Source of the DNA: ZC4RG20 sp963782445
GTDB lineage: Bacteria; Pseudomonadota; Gammaproteobacteria; Steroidobacterales; Rariloculaceae
Assembly (NCBI GenBank): GCA_963782445.1
Contig: CAWAJM010000001.1
Coordinates: forward strand, 682,001 to 746,000
DNA length: 64,000 bases
Direction: 5' to 3'
Position numbers and translations under genes: made by a program. Under the pieces are notes generated by a model. It saw only the letters and a program-made list of their open reading frames with translations. It was not told where the DNA came from and ran no database searches. Positions 33,489 through 42,208 of this stretch are shown here, piece by piece; positions within the stretch are counted from its first letter, which is position 1, and every line of letters begins with the position of its first letter.

Positions 33489-34471
33489 CGTTGCTGGTCA
33501 CGGGTGCGAACGGCTTCGTGGGCGCCGCCGTCGTGCGGGCGCTGCTGGCCGAAGGCGAGCCTGTTCGCGCCCTCGTGCGCCCTTCGAGCGACCGCCGTAA
33601 CCTCGAGGCGCTCGGCGTCGAGCTGCGCGAGGGCGACATCACGCGCCCCGAGACGCTGCGACCCGCACTGGCGGGCTGCTCGGCGGTCCTGCACGTGGCG
33701 GCCGACTACCGGCTCTGGGCCCCCGACGCGGAGCGCATGCTCGCGACGAACGTGCAGGGCTCGCTCAACGTCCTCGAGGCCGCCGCGGCCACGGGGGCCG
33801 AGCGCCTCGTTTATACCTCGAGCGTCGCGACGCTCGGCATTCGAGCGGACCGGGGGCCGGCCGACGAGGCGACGCCGGTAACGCTTGCGGACATGATCGG
33901 CCCCTACAAGCGCTCGAAGTTCCTGGCCGAGGCGGCCGTGCGCCGTCGCGCGGCCGAGCTCGGTTTCCCCGTCGTCACGGTCAACCCTTCGACGCCCGTC
34001 GGGCCCGGCGACATCAAACCGACGCCGACGGGCCGCGTGATCCTCGACGCCGCGGCCGGCCGCATGCCGGCGTTCGTCGACACGGGCCTCAACGTGGTTC
34101 ATGTCGACGACGTCGCGAGCGGCCACGTGGCAGCCCTGCGCCGCGGCCGTCCCGGCGAGCGCTATATCCTGGGCGGCGACGACCTGAGTCTGCGTGCCAT
34201 CCTCGAGCTCGTCGCGCGCGTAACGGGGCGCCGCCCGCCGACACTGCGCCTGCCGCGCTGGTCCGTCTACCCGGCCGCGGTCGTTGCGCAGTGGGCCGCG
34301 CGCCTGACGGGCACGGAGCCCCGAGTGACGCTCGACGGGCTGCGCATGGCGGCCAAGCACATGTACTTCTCAAGCGCGAAGGCCGAGCGCGAGCTCGGCT
34401 ACACATGGCGGCCGCCCGCGGAGGCGGTGCGGGATGCCGTCGAGTGGTTCCGGGGTCATGGCTACCTGTAG
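33485..34471 (+). CDS. hpnA: hopanoid-associated NAD-dependent sugar epimerase/dehydratase HpnA
   Basis: The 328-residue extended-SDR protein starts with GTG overlapping the hpnN stop by 4 nt. It has the Rossmann motif VTGANGFVGAAV (about 4-15), the catalytic Ser/Tyr/Lys region YTSSVATLG...YKRSKFLAE (about 115-145) and NPSTPVGPGDIKPTPTGR. That last segment is diagnostic of hopanoid-associated HpnA proteins. It probably acts on a nucleotide sugar or sugar-modified hopanoid side chain. It is the last gene before a 531-nt non-coding stretch that holds two repeat elements. Confidence 0.92.
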   Translation: MTLLVTGANGFVGAAVVRALLAEGEPVRALVRPSSDRRNLEALGVELREGDITRPETLRPALAGCSAVLHVAADYRLWAPDAERMLATNVQGSLNVLEAAAATGAERLVYTSSVATLGIRADRGPADEATPVTLADMIGPYKRSKFLAEAAVRRRAAELGFPVVTVNPSTPVGPGDIKPTPTGRVILDAAAGRMPAFVDTGLNVVHVDDVASGHVAALRRGRPGERYILGGDDLSLRAILELVARVTGRRPPTLRLPRWSVYPAAVVAQWAARLTGTEPRVTLDGLRMAAKHMYFSSAKAERELGYTWRPPAEAVRDAVEWFRGHGYL

Positions 34472-34540
34472 CCGGGTCCGGGACCGTGGCCCGGCCAGCG
34501 TCCGGCGGTCGAAGAGCGCCTTCGGTTGGGCTCTGCAGTG

Positions 34541-34666
34541 GGCGGCGGCGCGGTGCGTGGACGGGCGTTGTCGGGACCGCCGTAAACCCGTCCCTGGGGG
34601 CTCGCTGAGCGCCATCCCTGGCGCCCAGCGTCCCGACAGCGCCCGTCCACCCACCGCGCCGCCGCC
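34541..34666 (+). repeat. core-and-arms intergenic repeat, copy 1
   Basis: A 52-nt core (34578-34629), beginning CGCCGTAAACCCGTCCCTGG and ending CTGGCGCCCAGC, is flanked by 37-nt inverted arms (34541-34577 and 34630-34666) that pair with only two mismatches. The core has its own small hairpin (CTGAGCGCCA..CTGGCGCCCAG). The arms begin next to the core with GTCGGGAC/GTCCCGAC, shared with copy 3, then diverge. The whole unit could fold into a very long stem. Copies 2 and 3 share the core. Confidence 0.9.
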
Positions 34667-34847
34667 TTCGGCCGGCGTGCCGTCCCTCTCGAAGACGTTG
34701 TCCGAGATGCTGTGCGTGCCGTCGCGGACCGCGTCTTCGCTCGGGGCGCGGCTCCAGGCGAAGGCGGCGTTCGAGCGGTGGGCGCCAGCTTTGGGGTTGC
34801 GTCTTGGCTCCGGACGCGGCTACCCGCGAAGGGGTCTCGGGTCGAGG

Positions 34848-34969
34848 TCCCGTGCGGGCCTGGGGATAGCCGTTGCGGGGACGCTGGGCGCCAGGGATGG
34901 CGCCCAGCGAGCCCCCAGGGACGGGTTCACGGCGTTCCCCGCAACGGCTATCCCCAGGCCCGCACGGGA
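34848..34969 (-). repeat. core-and-arms intergenic repeat, copy 2 (inverted orientation)
   Basis: Read on the minus strand this has the same kind of core as copy 1, with GTGAACCC for GTAAACCC and CTGGGCGCC for CTGAGCGCC. Here the arms are 34 nt, perfectly complementary (34848-34881 and 34936-34969, outer end TCCCGTGCGGGCC) and unrelated to the arms of copies 1 and 3. It ends 33 nt before the mvaD start, so its stem could affect the mevalonate operon's 5' leader. Confidence 0.9.
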
Positions 34970-35002
34970 GGCCCTATCTACAGCGTCTTCTCGAGCAGCG
35001 AC

Positions 35003-35980
35003 ATGAACAAAGCAGCGACCGCCAAAGCCCACGCCAACATCGCGCTGGTCAAGTACTGGGGCAAGGCCGACGCGGCCCTCAAGATCCCGGCCGTCGGGTC
35101 GATCTCGATTACGCTCGATGCGCTCTGGTCCGAGACGCGGGTCGTTTTCGACGACGCCCTCGCGGCCGACGAGTTGACGCTCGACGGGGCCTCGCGGCCC
35201 GCTCAGCTCGCCCGCGTTTCGGCCTGTCTCGACGTCCTGCGCGAGCGCGCGGGCGCCGCCGCCCGGGCGCGGGTCGAGAGCCGCAATAACTTTCCGACCG
35301 GGGCCGGGCTCGCCTCGTCGGCTTCGGGCTTTGCGGCCCTGGCGGCCGCCGGCGCCAAGGCGCTCGGGCTCGAGCTGAGTCCGCGCGCGCTCAGCATCGT
35401 CGCGCGGCGCGGGTCCGGTTCCGCGGCCCGGTCGATCTTCGGCGGCTTCGTCGAGATGCACGCCGGCACTTCCCGCGACGGCGGCGACAGCTACGCCGAG
35501 CCGCTGCTGGGCGGGGGCGAGTGGCCGCTCGAGGTCGTCGTTGCCGTGACCGCGCGCGGGGAGAAAGAGGTCGGCTCGGGCGCCGGCATGGCCGCTTCGG
35601 AACGGTCGTCGCCCTATTACTCTGCCTGGGTCGCGACGCATCCGCACGACCTCGCGGCGGCGCGTGCGGCGATCGCCGCACGCGATTTCGAGGCTCTGGC
35701 CGAGGTTTCGGAACACAGCTGTCTCAAGATGCACGCCGCGGCCATGGCCGGGCGGCCTGCGCTGCTGTACTGGAACGGCGTCACGGTCGACTGTCTGCAC
35801 GTTATCCGGCGGCTCCGGCGCGAGGGCGTGCCCGTATTCTTCACGATCGATGCGGGTCCCCAGGTCAAGGCCGTTTGTGAGCCCGACGCGCGCCCGCGCG
35901 TCGAGGCCGCGCTGGCCGAGGTGCCGGGCGTGCTCGACCGGCTCGTGAGCGGCCTCGGGCCGGGCGTGGAGGCGGACTGA
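35003..35980 (+). CDS. mvaD: diphosphomevalonate decarboxylase
   Basis: The 325-residue GHMP-kinase-fold enzyme converts mevalonate 5-diphosphate to isopentenyl diphosphate. Visible signatures are KAHANIALVKYWGKAD (about 8-23), ESRNNFPTGAGLASSASGFAAL (about 93-115), SGSAARSIFGGFVEMH and the C-terminal FFTIDAGPQVKAVC. All are specific to this decarboxylase rather than to other GHMP kinases. ATG 35003 starts the conserved region; the frame is open far upstream only because of base composition. The following gene begins directly after the stop. It heads the mevalonate operon. Confidence 0.94.
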   Translation: MNKAATAKAHANIALVKYWGKADAALKIPAVGSISITLDALWSETRVVFDDALAADELTLDGASRPAQLARVSACLDVLRERAGAAARARVESRNNFPTGAGLASSASGFAALAAAGAKALGLELSPRALSIVARRGSGSAARSIFGGFVEMHAGTSRDGGDSYAEPLLGGGEWPLEVVVAVTARGEKEVGSGAGMAASERSSPYYSAWVATHPHDLAAARAAIAARDFEALAEVSEHSCLKMHAAAMAGRPALLYWNGVTVDCLHVIRRLRREGVPVFFTIDAGPQVKAVCEPDARPRVEAALAEVPGVLDRLVSGLGPGVEAD

Positions 35981-36982
35981 GTGCGGTTCGTTGCGCGCGC
36001 GCCCGGCAAGCTGGCCGTCCTCGGCGAATACGCCGTCCTGTCAGGCGCTCCGGCCCTCGTCATGGCAGTGGACCGCGACTGCGTCGCCGAGATCGGCCCG
36101 GCGGCCGACGGGGGGCGCCGCGTCGAGACCCGCTTTCCCGCGCGGGTCCGGCACGCGGTGCCGGCCGGCGCCGAGACGGGCGTAGGGCTCGTCGATCTCG
36201 TCTGCGCCGCCCTGCCGCCGCCCCCGGACTCGGTGCAGGGGCATGCCTGGGACGCGCTGCTCGACTCCAGCGCCTTTCATGCCGCCGGCATCAAGCTCGG
36301 GCTCGGCTCGAGCGCCGCCGCCCTATGCGCCTTTGCCGGGGCCTGGGCGGCCTGGGCCGGCTTGCCGCGGCCTTCGCTCGACGCGCTCGTCGATTTGCAC
36401 CGGCGCTTTCAGCGTGGTTCCGGCAGCGGCTTCGACGTGGGCGCCGCGTTCAAGGGGGGGATCATCGAGTTCCGGCTCGACGCAGAATTCCGGCCGCACG
36501 TCGGTTCAGTCCGGATGCCGAACAGTGTAGGATTCGCGAGTATTTTTACCGGCCGCTCGGCGTCGACGCCCGACTTTGTGGGTCGCTACCAAGCATGGAG
36601 TGCCGCGCGGCCCATGGATGCAGAACAACAACAGAGGATGATGACGGGGATCGCCGAGGCTGCGTGCGCCGCCGTGCGCGAAGGCGATGCCGTCGGGCTG
36701 TTGCGTGCCGTGGACGATTATGGCAGGCAGCTCGAGCGGCTCGGCGAGTCCATCGATGCGCCGATCGTGACGGCCGAGCACCGAGCGGTCGGCGCCCTCG
36801 CCCGGCGGTATGGAATCGCTTATAAGGTCAGCGGCGCCGGCGGTGGGGATCTCGGATTGGGGCTAGGGGACGATCCGGACGCATTGGCCGCATTTGCCCG
36901 TGAGGCCGGCGAAAATGGCTACCTGGCCGTGAACTTGCATGTGGCCGGCCGAGGCTTGACAGTCGAGGAGCGAACCGAGTGA
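35981..36982 (+). CDS. mvaK2: GHMP kinase, phosphomevalonate kinase
   Basis: The 333-residue protein starts with GTG immediately after the mvaD stop. It has the three GHMP motifs: PGKLAVLGEYAVLSG (about 8-22), KLGLGSSAAALCAF (about 105-118) and KVSGAGGGDLGLGL (about 285-298). The GEYAVL form of motif 1 is typical of phosphomevalonate kinases. With MvaD before it and a mevalonate kinase domain in the next gene, the missing step of the pathway is phosphorylation of 5-phosphomevalonate. This context decides the call. Its stop overlaps the next GTG start by 4 nt. Confidence 0.88.
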   Translation: MRFVARAPGKLAVLGEYAVLSGAPALVMAVDRDCVAEIGPAADGGRRVETRFPARVRHAVPAGAETGVGLVDLVCAALPPPPDSVQGHAWDALLDSSAFHAAGIKLGLGSSAAALCAFAGAWAAWAGLPRPSLDALVDLHRRFQRGSGSGFDVGAAFKGGIIEFRLDAEFRPHVGSVRMPNSVGFASIFTGRSASTPDFVGRYQAWSAARPMDAEQQQRMMTGIAEAACAAVREGDAVGLLRAVDDYGRQLERLGESIDAPIVTAEHRAVGALARRYGIAYKVSGAGGGDLGLGLGDDPDALAAFAREAGENGYLAVNLHVAGRGLTVEERTE

Positions 36983-39267
36983 GCGTCGATCGATCGAGGA
37001 TTCCCGAGTTCTACAAGCTCAGCGTCGAGGAGCGCGTCCGGGCGGTCCACGAACGGGGCTTGCTCAGCGCCGCGGACTTCCGGGCGCTGTCTACGGGGCG
37101 CCACACGCTCGATCTCGCCGCTGCCGACAAGATGATCGAGAACGTCGTCGGCGTCATGGGGTTGCCGCTGGGCCTCGGCATGAACCTCGTCGTCAACGAG
37201 CGCGAGTATATCGCCCCGATGGTCGTGGAGGAGCCTTCGATCGTCGCCGCGCTCGGTTCGGCCTGCAAGCTCGTGCGCGCCAGCGGCGGCTTCCGTGCCG
37301 AGGCCACGGCGCCGATCCTCATCGGCCAGATCCAGGTCGTGGATCTTCCCGACATGGAAACCGCCAAGCACCGGCTGCGCGAGCGCGCGCAGGACGTTCT
37401 GAACCTGGCCAACAGCTTCCATCCGAACATGGTCGCCCGCGGCGGCGGCGCCCAGGAGCTCGAGCTGTTCGTGCATCCGCTGCCCTCGAGCGGCAAGCCC
37501 ATGCTGGTCGTGCACCTGCTCGTCGACACGCGCGACGCGATGGGCGCGAATCTCGTCAACGGTATGTGCGAGGGCGTCGCGCCGCTCGTCGAATCGATCA
37601 CGGGCGGGCGCGTCTTTCTGCGGATCCTCTCGAACCTCACGGACCGGGCGCTCGTGCGGGCGCATTGCAGGATTCCCGTCGAGAAGCTGGCGGGTCGCGG
37701 CTATTCGGGCGAGGAGGCGCGCGACGGCATCATCCTCGCGGCCGACTTCGCCACCGTCGATCCCTACCGCGCCGCCACGCACAACAAGGGCATCATGAAC
37801 GGCATCGATCCGCTCGCGATCGCCACGGGCAACGACTGGCGCGCGATCGAGGCCGGCGCCCATGCCTACGCCGCGCGCAGCGGGCGCTATACCTCGCTGA
37901 CGACGTGGAAGGCGGACGAGGACGGCAACCTTTGCGGCAGCATCGAAATCCCGATCAAGGTTGGCATCGTCGGCGGTCCGCTCGGGTCGAACCCGACGGT
38001 GGCGCTGAATCTGCGCCTGCTCGGCGTGCGCTCGGCTACGGAGCTCGCCGAGGTCATGGCGGCCGTCGGCCTCGCGCAGAACTTCGCGGCCATCCGCGCG
38101 CTTGCGACGGAGGGCATTCAGAAGGGCCATATGACGCTCCACGCGCGCAGCGTCGTGACCGCAGCCGGTGCACGCAAGGAGATCTTCGACGAGGTGCTCG
38201 AGCGCGTCATCCAAAGCGGCGTCATCAAGGTCTGGAAGGCGCAGGAGATCGTCGCCGAGATCGAGCGCGAGCAGGAGGCGGAGTCGAATTCTGGCGGCAC
38301 CGGCATCAAGCGGCGCGAAAACCCGTCCATGGGCGTCGGCTACGGCAAGGTCGTGCTGCTCGGCGAGCATGCCGTGGTCTATGGCCGCCATGCGATTGCG
38401 GCGCCGGTGCCCATGACGATCAAGGCGCTCATCGAGGATTGCGAAGAGGGCATCTACCTCATGATCCCGCGTTGGGGCGTCGAGTATCAGCTCGCGGCGA
38501 ATCCGAACGAGCGGCGCTCGTTCGAGCGCCCTGCCGGGGTCGTGCTCGATCAGCTCGGTCTCAGCGGCCGCGGCATGCGCATCGAGGTGTTTCCCGAAGT
38601 GCCGCGGAGCATGGGGCTCGGCGGTTCCGCGGCCATGGCCGTCGCGATCGTGCGGGCGCTCGACAAGCACTTCAAGCTCGGACTCTCTGACGACGAGGTC
38701 AATCGGCTCGCGTTCGAGTCGGAGAAGGTCGCGCACGGCAGCCCGAGCGGCCTGGACAATACGCTCGCGTGCTATGGCAAACCGCTCGTCTACCGGGCCG
38801 GCGATCCGCCGCTCGTCGAGCCGCTGAACATCGTGACGCCGATCCCGGCCGTCATCGGCATGACGGGTTACGAAGGGCTCACGGCCAAGACGGTCGGCCG
38901 CGTACGCGAGGCATGGCGCCAGGACCGCAAGCTCTACGAGCGCATCTTCGATCAGATCGACACGTTGACGTTGCGCGGCGTTCAGGCTATTCAGGACAAT
39001 GACTTAAGTCTGCTCGGCGAGCTCATGAACATCTGCCACGGCATGCTGAACGCCTTGCAGGTCTCGACGCCGGAGCTCGAGCAGCTCGTGACCGTCGCGC
39101 GGGAGAACGGCGCGCTCGGCGCGAAGCTCACCGGCGGCGGCGGCGGCGGCTCCATCGTCGCCGTCTGCGCGACCGCAGCCGAGGCCGAGAACGTGGCCGC
39201 CGCCATTCGGGCCACGAACTTTCAGGCCGTGACCGTCAATCTGGGAGCGACGCTGAATGCCGCGTGA
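36979..39267 (+). CDS. fused class II HMG-CoA reductase - mevalonate kinase
   Basis: One 762-residue frame carries two consecutive pathway enzymes. Residues 1 to about 428 are a class II HMG-CoA reductase: IENVVGVMGLPLG, VVEEPSIVAALG with the catalytic Glu at about 85, RDAMGANLVNGMCEG, THNKGIMNGIDPLAIATGNDWRA, and GHMTLHAR near 383-390. A short Glu/Ser/Gly linker follows. From Met451 a full-length GHMP mevalonate kinase begins: GKVVLLGEHAVVYGRHA, MGLGGSAAMAVAIVRAL, HGSPSGLDNTLACYG and LTGGGGGGSIVAV. No stop or frameshift separates them. The fusion would pass mevalonate directly from reductase to kinase. It overlaps mvaK2 by 4 nt and idi by 11 nt. Confidence 0.95.
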   Translation: MSVDRSRIPEFYKLSVEERVRAVHERGLLSAADFRALSTGRHTLDLAAADKMIENVVGVMGLPLGLGMNLVVNEREYIAPMVVEEPSIVAALGSACKLVRASGGFRAEATAPILIGQIQVVDLPDMETAKHRLRERAQDVLNLANSFHPNMVARGGGAQELELFVHPLPSSGKPMLVVHLLVDTRDAMGANLVNGMCEGVAPLVESITGGRVFLRILSNLTDRALVRAHCRIPVEKLAGRGYSGEEARDGIILAADFATVDPYRAATHNKGIMNGIDPLAIATGNDWRAIEAGAHAYAARSGRYTSLTTWKADEDGNLCGSIEIPIKVGIVGGPLGSNPTVALNLRLLGVRSATELAEVMAAVGLAQNFAAIRALATEGIQKGHMTLHARSVVTAAGARKEIFDEVLERVIQSGVIKVWKAQEIVAEIEREQEAESNSGGTGIKRRENPSMGVGYGKVVLLGEHAVVYGRHAIAAPVPMTIKALIEDCEEGIYLMIPRWGVEYQLAANPNERRSFERPAGVVLDQLGLSGRGMRIEVFPEVPRSMGLGGSAAMAVAIVRALDKHFKLGLSDDEVNRLAFESEKVAHGSPSGLDNTLACYGKPLVYRAGDPPLVEPLNIVTPIPAVIGMTGYEGLTAKTVGRVREAWRQDRKLYERIFDQIDTLTLRGVQAIQDNDLSLLGELMNICHGMLNALQVSTPELEQLVTVARENGALGAKLTGGGGGGSIVAVCATAAEAENVAAAIRATNFQAVTVNLGATLNAA

Positions 39268-39832
39268 CGAGGTCGTTTCGAACGCCAGCGAGGAACTGAT
39301 CCTCGTCGACGAGCTCGATCGAGAGATCGGCTTCAAAGCGAAGGCCGAATGTCACGTCGGCAACGGCGTGCTGCACCGCGCGTTCTCGATCTTCGTGTTC
39401 AACTGCGACGATGAGCTGCTGCTCCAGAAGCGCTCGCTCGACAAGCCGCTGTGGCCGAGCTACTGGTCGAATACGTGCTGCTCGCACCCTCGCCGGGGCG
39501 AAACGATGGAGGAGGCCGTCTCGCGCCGCCTCGTTCAGGAGCTCGGTTTCGATTGTCCTCTCGAGTTCCTCTACAAGTTCAAATACCAGGCCCAGTACGG
39601 TGCCGTCGGTGCCGAGCACGAGTATTGCTGGGTCTACTATGGCCGGTACGACGGGCCCGTGGACGCCAATGTCAGCGAGATCGCGGAGTGGCGCTTCATC
39701 GGGATCGGCGACCTCGAGGCGGAGCTCGAGGCTTCGCCCGAGTGCTTCACGCCGTGGTTCAAGATGGAGTGGGCGCACATCAGCCGCAACTATCTCGATG
39801 CGCTGCTGCGGCGTACCGGCACGGACGGATAG
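39257..39832 (+). CDS. idi: isopentenyl-diphosphate delta-isomerase, type 1 (Nudix)
   Basis: The 191-residue enzyme interconverts IPP and DMAPP, which the mevalonate route needs because it makes only IPP. It has HRAFSIFVFN (about 40), YWSNTCCSHPRRGE with the catalytic Cys (about 73-82), the Nudix-like helix EEAVSRRLVQELGF and GAEHEYCWVYYG with the catalytic Glu. This is the metal-dependent type 1 enzyme, not the flavin-dependent type 2 that commonly accompanies bacterial mevalonate genes. It begins inside the last codons of the reductase-kinase fusion gene. Confidence 0.95.
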   Translation: MPRDEVVSNASEELILVDELDREIGFKAKAECHVGNGVLHRAFSIFVFNCDDELLLQKRSLDKPLWPSYWSNTCCSHPRRGETMEEAVSRRLVQELGFDCPLEFLYKFKYQAQYGAVGAEHEYCWVYYGRYDGPVDANVSEIAEWRFIGIGDLEAELEASPECFTPWFKMEWAHISRNYLDALLRRTGTDG

Positions 39833-39844
39833 ACAGGAGAAGTC

Positions 39845-40969
39845 ATGAGCATTCCGCTGATACAGAAAGTCACAATCGCGCGATACATCCTTGCGCAGAA
39901 GCTCAAGGGCAATAAGCGCTATCCTCTCGTGCTCATGCTCGAGCCGTTGTTCCAGTGCAACCTCGCTTGCGCGGGCTGCGGCAAGATCGACTACCCCAGC
40001 GAGATTCTGCGCAAACGCGTGAGCGTCGAGGACGCTTTGCGCGCCGTCGACGAGTGCGGCGCGCCGGTCGTCTCCATTCCGGGCGGGGAGCCGCTGATCC
40101 ACAAGGAGATGCCGCAGATCGTCCAGGGCATCGTGGAGCGCAAGAAGTTCGTTTACCTCTGCACCAACGCGTTGCTGCTCGAGCAGAGGATGGGGGACTA
40201 CGAGCCGTCGCCGTATTTGACCTTCTCGGTCCACCTCGATGGCAACCGCGAGCGGCACGACGAGTCCGTCTGCCGCGAGGGCACGTTCGACAAGGCCGTT
40301 TCCGCCATCAAGAAGGCGCTCGAGCGCGGTTTCCGCGTCACGGCCAACTGCACGCTTTATGCGGGCGAGGACCCGGACGACGTGGCGAACTTTTTCGACT
40401 ACGCCATGAGCTTGGGTGTCGAGGGCGTCATGATTTCGCCGGGCTACAGCTACGAGCACGCGCCCCGCCAGGACGTCTTCATGGGACGGCGCAATTCGAA
40501 GCAGCTGTTCCGCGATGTGTTCAAGCGCGGCCGCCAGCGCGGCAGCCGCTGGCACTTCAACCAGTCGACCCTGTTCCTCGATTTCCTGGCCGGCAACCAA
40601 AGCTACCAGTGCACGCCCTGGAGCAATCCGACCTACAACATCTTCGGGTGGCAGAAGCCGTGCTACCTGCTCGTTGACGAAGGCTATGCGACTTCGTTCA
40701 AAGAGCTCATGGAGACGACCGATTGGGACCGCTACGGCACGGGCCGCAACCCCAAGTGCGACAACTGTATGGCGCACTGCGGCTACGAGGGCACGGCGGT
40801 CGAGGATACGCTCGCGAACCCGCTCAAGGCGCTCTCCGTGCTCATGTTCGGCCCGCGGCTCGAGGGCGACATGGCGCCGGAGCTTCCCATTCTGCACGGC
40901 GGCAAGGTCCCGGGCGTCGCGATTCCCGTCGAGAGCATCGGCAAGCGTGAGTCGCACCGCGACTCCTGA
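39845..40969 (+). CDS. hpnH: adenosyl-hopene transferase HpnH (radical SAM)
   Basis: The 374-residue radical SAM enzyme has the cluster motif CNLACAGC (Cys38, Cys42, Cys45), SIPGGEPLIH (about 79) and a C-terminal Cys-containing segment (KCDNCMAHCGYEG). HpnH joins the adenosyl group of SAM to diploptene, giving adenosylhopane, the first step of side-chain extension and the substrate of HpnG. An AGGAG ribosome-binding site lies just upstream of ATG 39845. It follows idi by 12 nt, so mevalonate and hopanoid genes share one transcript. Confidence 0.95.
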   Translation: MSIPLIQKVTIARYILAQKLKGNKRYPLVLMLEPLFQCNLACAGCGKIDYPSEILRKRVSVEDALRAVDECGAPVVSIPGGEPLIHKEMPQIVQGIVERKKFVYLCTNALLLEQRMGDYEPSPYLTFSVHLDGNRERHDESVCREGTFDKAVSAIKKALERGFRVTANCTLYAGEDPDDVANFFDYAMSLGVEGVMISPGYSYEHAPRQDVFMGRRNSKQLFRDVFKRGRQRGSRWHFNQSTLFLDFLAGNQSYQCTPWSNPTYNIFGWQKPCYLLVDEGYATSFKELMETTDWDRYGTGRNPKCDNCMAHCGYEGTAVEDTLANPLKALSVLMFGPRLEGDMAPELPILHGGKVPGVAIPVESIGKRESHRDS

Positions 40970-40978
40970 CGCTGCGCC

Positions 40979-42208
40979 GTGACGGCCGCGGCGGCGCTCG
41001 CCTATGCCGGCTGGGCCGGCGCTGCGATCTGGGCGGCGGTGCTGCTGCTGCCATGGCGGCCTTACAGCACCCGCGAACGGCTCGAGGCGGCGGAGGGGCC
41101 GGCCGACCTCCGCAACGTCGCGGTGCTGATCCCGGCGCGAAACGAAGCGGCGCAGATCGAGCGCGTCGTCGAAGCGCTGTGCCGACAGGGCCCCGGCCTC
41201 GAGGTCCGCGTCGTGGACGACGAGTCGACGGACGGCACGGGGGAGCGCTGCCGTGCGCTCGCGCGCAAGCTCGGGGCTCCGCGCCAACCCGCGGCGTCTG
41301 CGGATCCCGCAGGGGCGCCGGCCGCTTCTGCCATGCCGCCGAGCTCGGGGGCTTCCCCCCGCTTCCCGCTGCGGCTCGAGGTGCAGGCGGGCCGGCCCAT
41401 CCCGCGCGGCTGGGCCGGCAAGCTCTGGGCGCTCGAGCAGGGGCTGACGAGCGTGGACCGGCCCTTCGTGTTGCTTCTCGACGCCGACATCGAGCTCGCG
41501 CCGTATCTCGTGCCCGCGCTGCTCGCGCGGGCGCGGGCGCGCCGCGCGGTCCTCGTCTCAGTCATGGCGACGCTCGCGTGCACGCACTTCTGGGAGCGCC
41601 TGCTCGCGCCGGCGTTCATCTTTTTCTTCAAGCTGTTGTATCCGTTCGCGCTGGTTGAATCCGGGCATCGGGCGGGCGCGGCGGGCGGCTGCATGCTCGT
41701 CGAAACGGCGGCGCTGCGAGAGATCGGCGGCTTCGCGGCGCTGCGCGATGCGCTCATCGACGACTGCACGCTTGCCGCTCGGCTCAGGCGGCAGGGCGGG
41801 CGGCTTTCGTTGAGCATGAGCCGCTCCGTGCGGAGCCGGCGCGGCTACGCGCGCCTCGGCGAGTTCTGGGCCATGGTCGCGCGCAGCGCGTTCACGCAGC
41901 TCGGCTACTCGACGGCGCTGCTGGTTCTTACGACGCTCGTAATGCTGACGGCATTTTTCGCGCCGCTCGCGGCGGCCGTCACGGCGCCGTCGCGCGCCGC
42001 CGCGGCCGCGGGGCTCGCCGGGGTCCTGTGCATGTGCGCGGCCTACTTGCCCGTCGTCCGCTTCTATGGGCAAAAGCCGGTCTGGACGGCTGCGCTGCCC
42101 GCGGCCGCCGCGCTGTTCTTGGCCATGACCTGGTCGTCTGCGCTAAATTACTGGCGCGGCACGCGCGCCAAATGGAAGGAAAGATCGTATGAAGCCTCGG
42201 CCGAATAG
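40979..42208 (+). CDS. hpnB: hopene-associated glycosyltransferase HpnB
   Basis: The 409-residue protein starts with GTG. It has an N-terminal TM (about 5-22) followed by a GT-A family 2 glycosyltransferase domain: VAVLIPARNEAAQIERVVEAL, VVDDESTDGTGERC, LLDADIELAP, and a QxxRW-like region replaced by SRRGYARLGEFWAMV. Three C-terminal TM segments follow (about 310-400). The long insertion at about 100-125 is Pro/Ala/Ser-rich. HpnB proteins are tied to hopanoid clusters, but the exact sugar transfer is unproven. It begins 9 nt after hpnH and overlaps hpnM by 20 nt. Confidence 0.9.
   Translation: MTAAAALAYAGWAGAAIWAAVLLLPWRPYSTRERLEAAEGPADLRNVAVLIPARNEAAQIERVVEALCRQGPGLEVRVVDDESTDGTGERCRALARKLGAPRQPAASADPAGAPAASAMPPSSGASPRFPLRLEVQAGRPIPRGWAGKLWALEQGLTSVDRPFVLLLDADIELAPYLVPALLARARARRAVLVSVMATLACTHFWERLLAPAFIFFFKLLYPFALVESGHRAGAAGGCMLVETAALREIGGFAALRDALIDDCTLAARLRRQGGRLSLSMSRSVRSRRGYARLGEFWAMVARSAFTQLGYSTALLVLTTLVMLTAFFAPLAAAVTAPSRAAAAAGLAGVLCMCAAYLPVVRFYGQKPVWTAALPAAAALFLAMTWSSALNYWRGTRAKWKERSYEASAE

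Larger units (their letters stand above)
34472..35002 (+). other. intergenic region hpnA / mvaD with two repeat elements
   Basis: This 531-nt stretch carries no convincing gene. It holds two copies of the hairpin element in opposite orientation (34541-34666 and 34848-34969) separated by about 180 nt of GC-rich sequence with no recognised content. The long frame covering it and running into mvaD is an artefact of GC-rich codon use. Confidence 0.7.

Noticed and set aside
34541..34969. The two hairpin elements as a CRISPR array or insertion sequence
   Set aside because: They lack regular spacer spacing, have only two local copies in opposite orientation, and encode no transposase.
34712..35002. 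Upstream extension of mvaD through the repeat element
   Set aside because: It would translate the core-and-arms repeat; conserved decarboxylase sequence begins at Met 35003.
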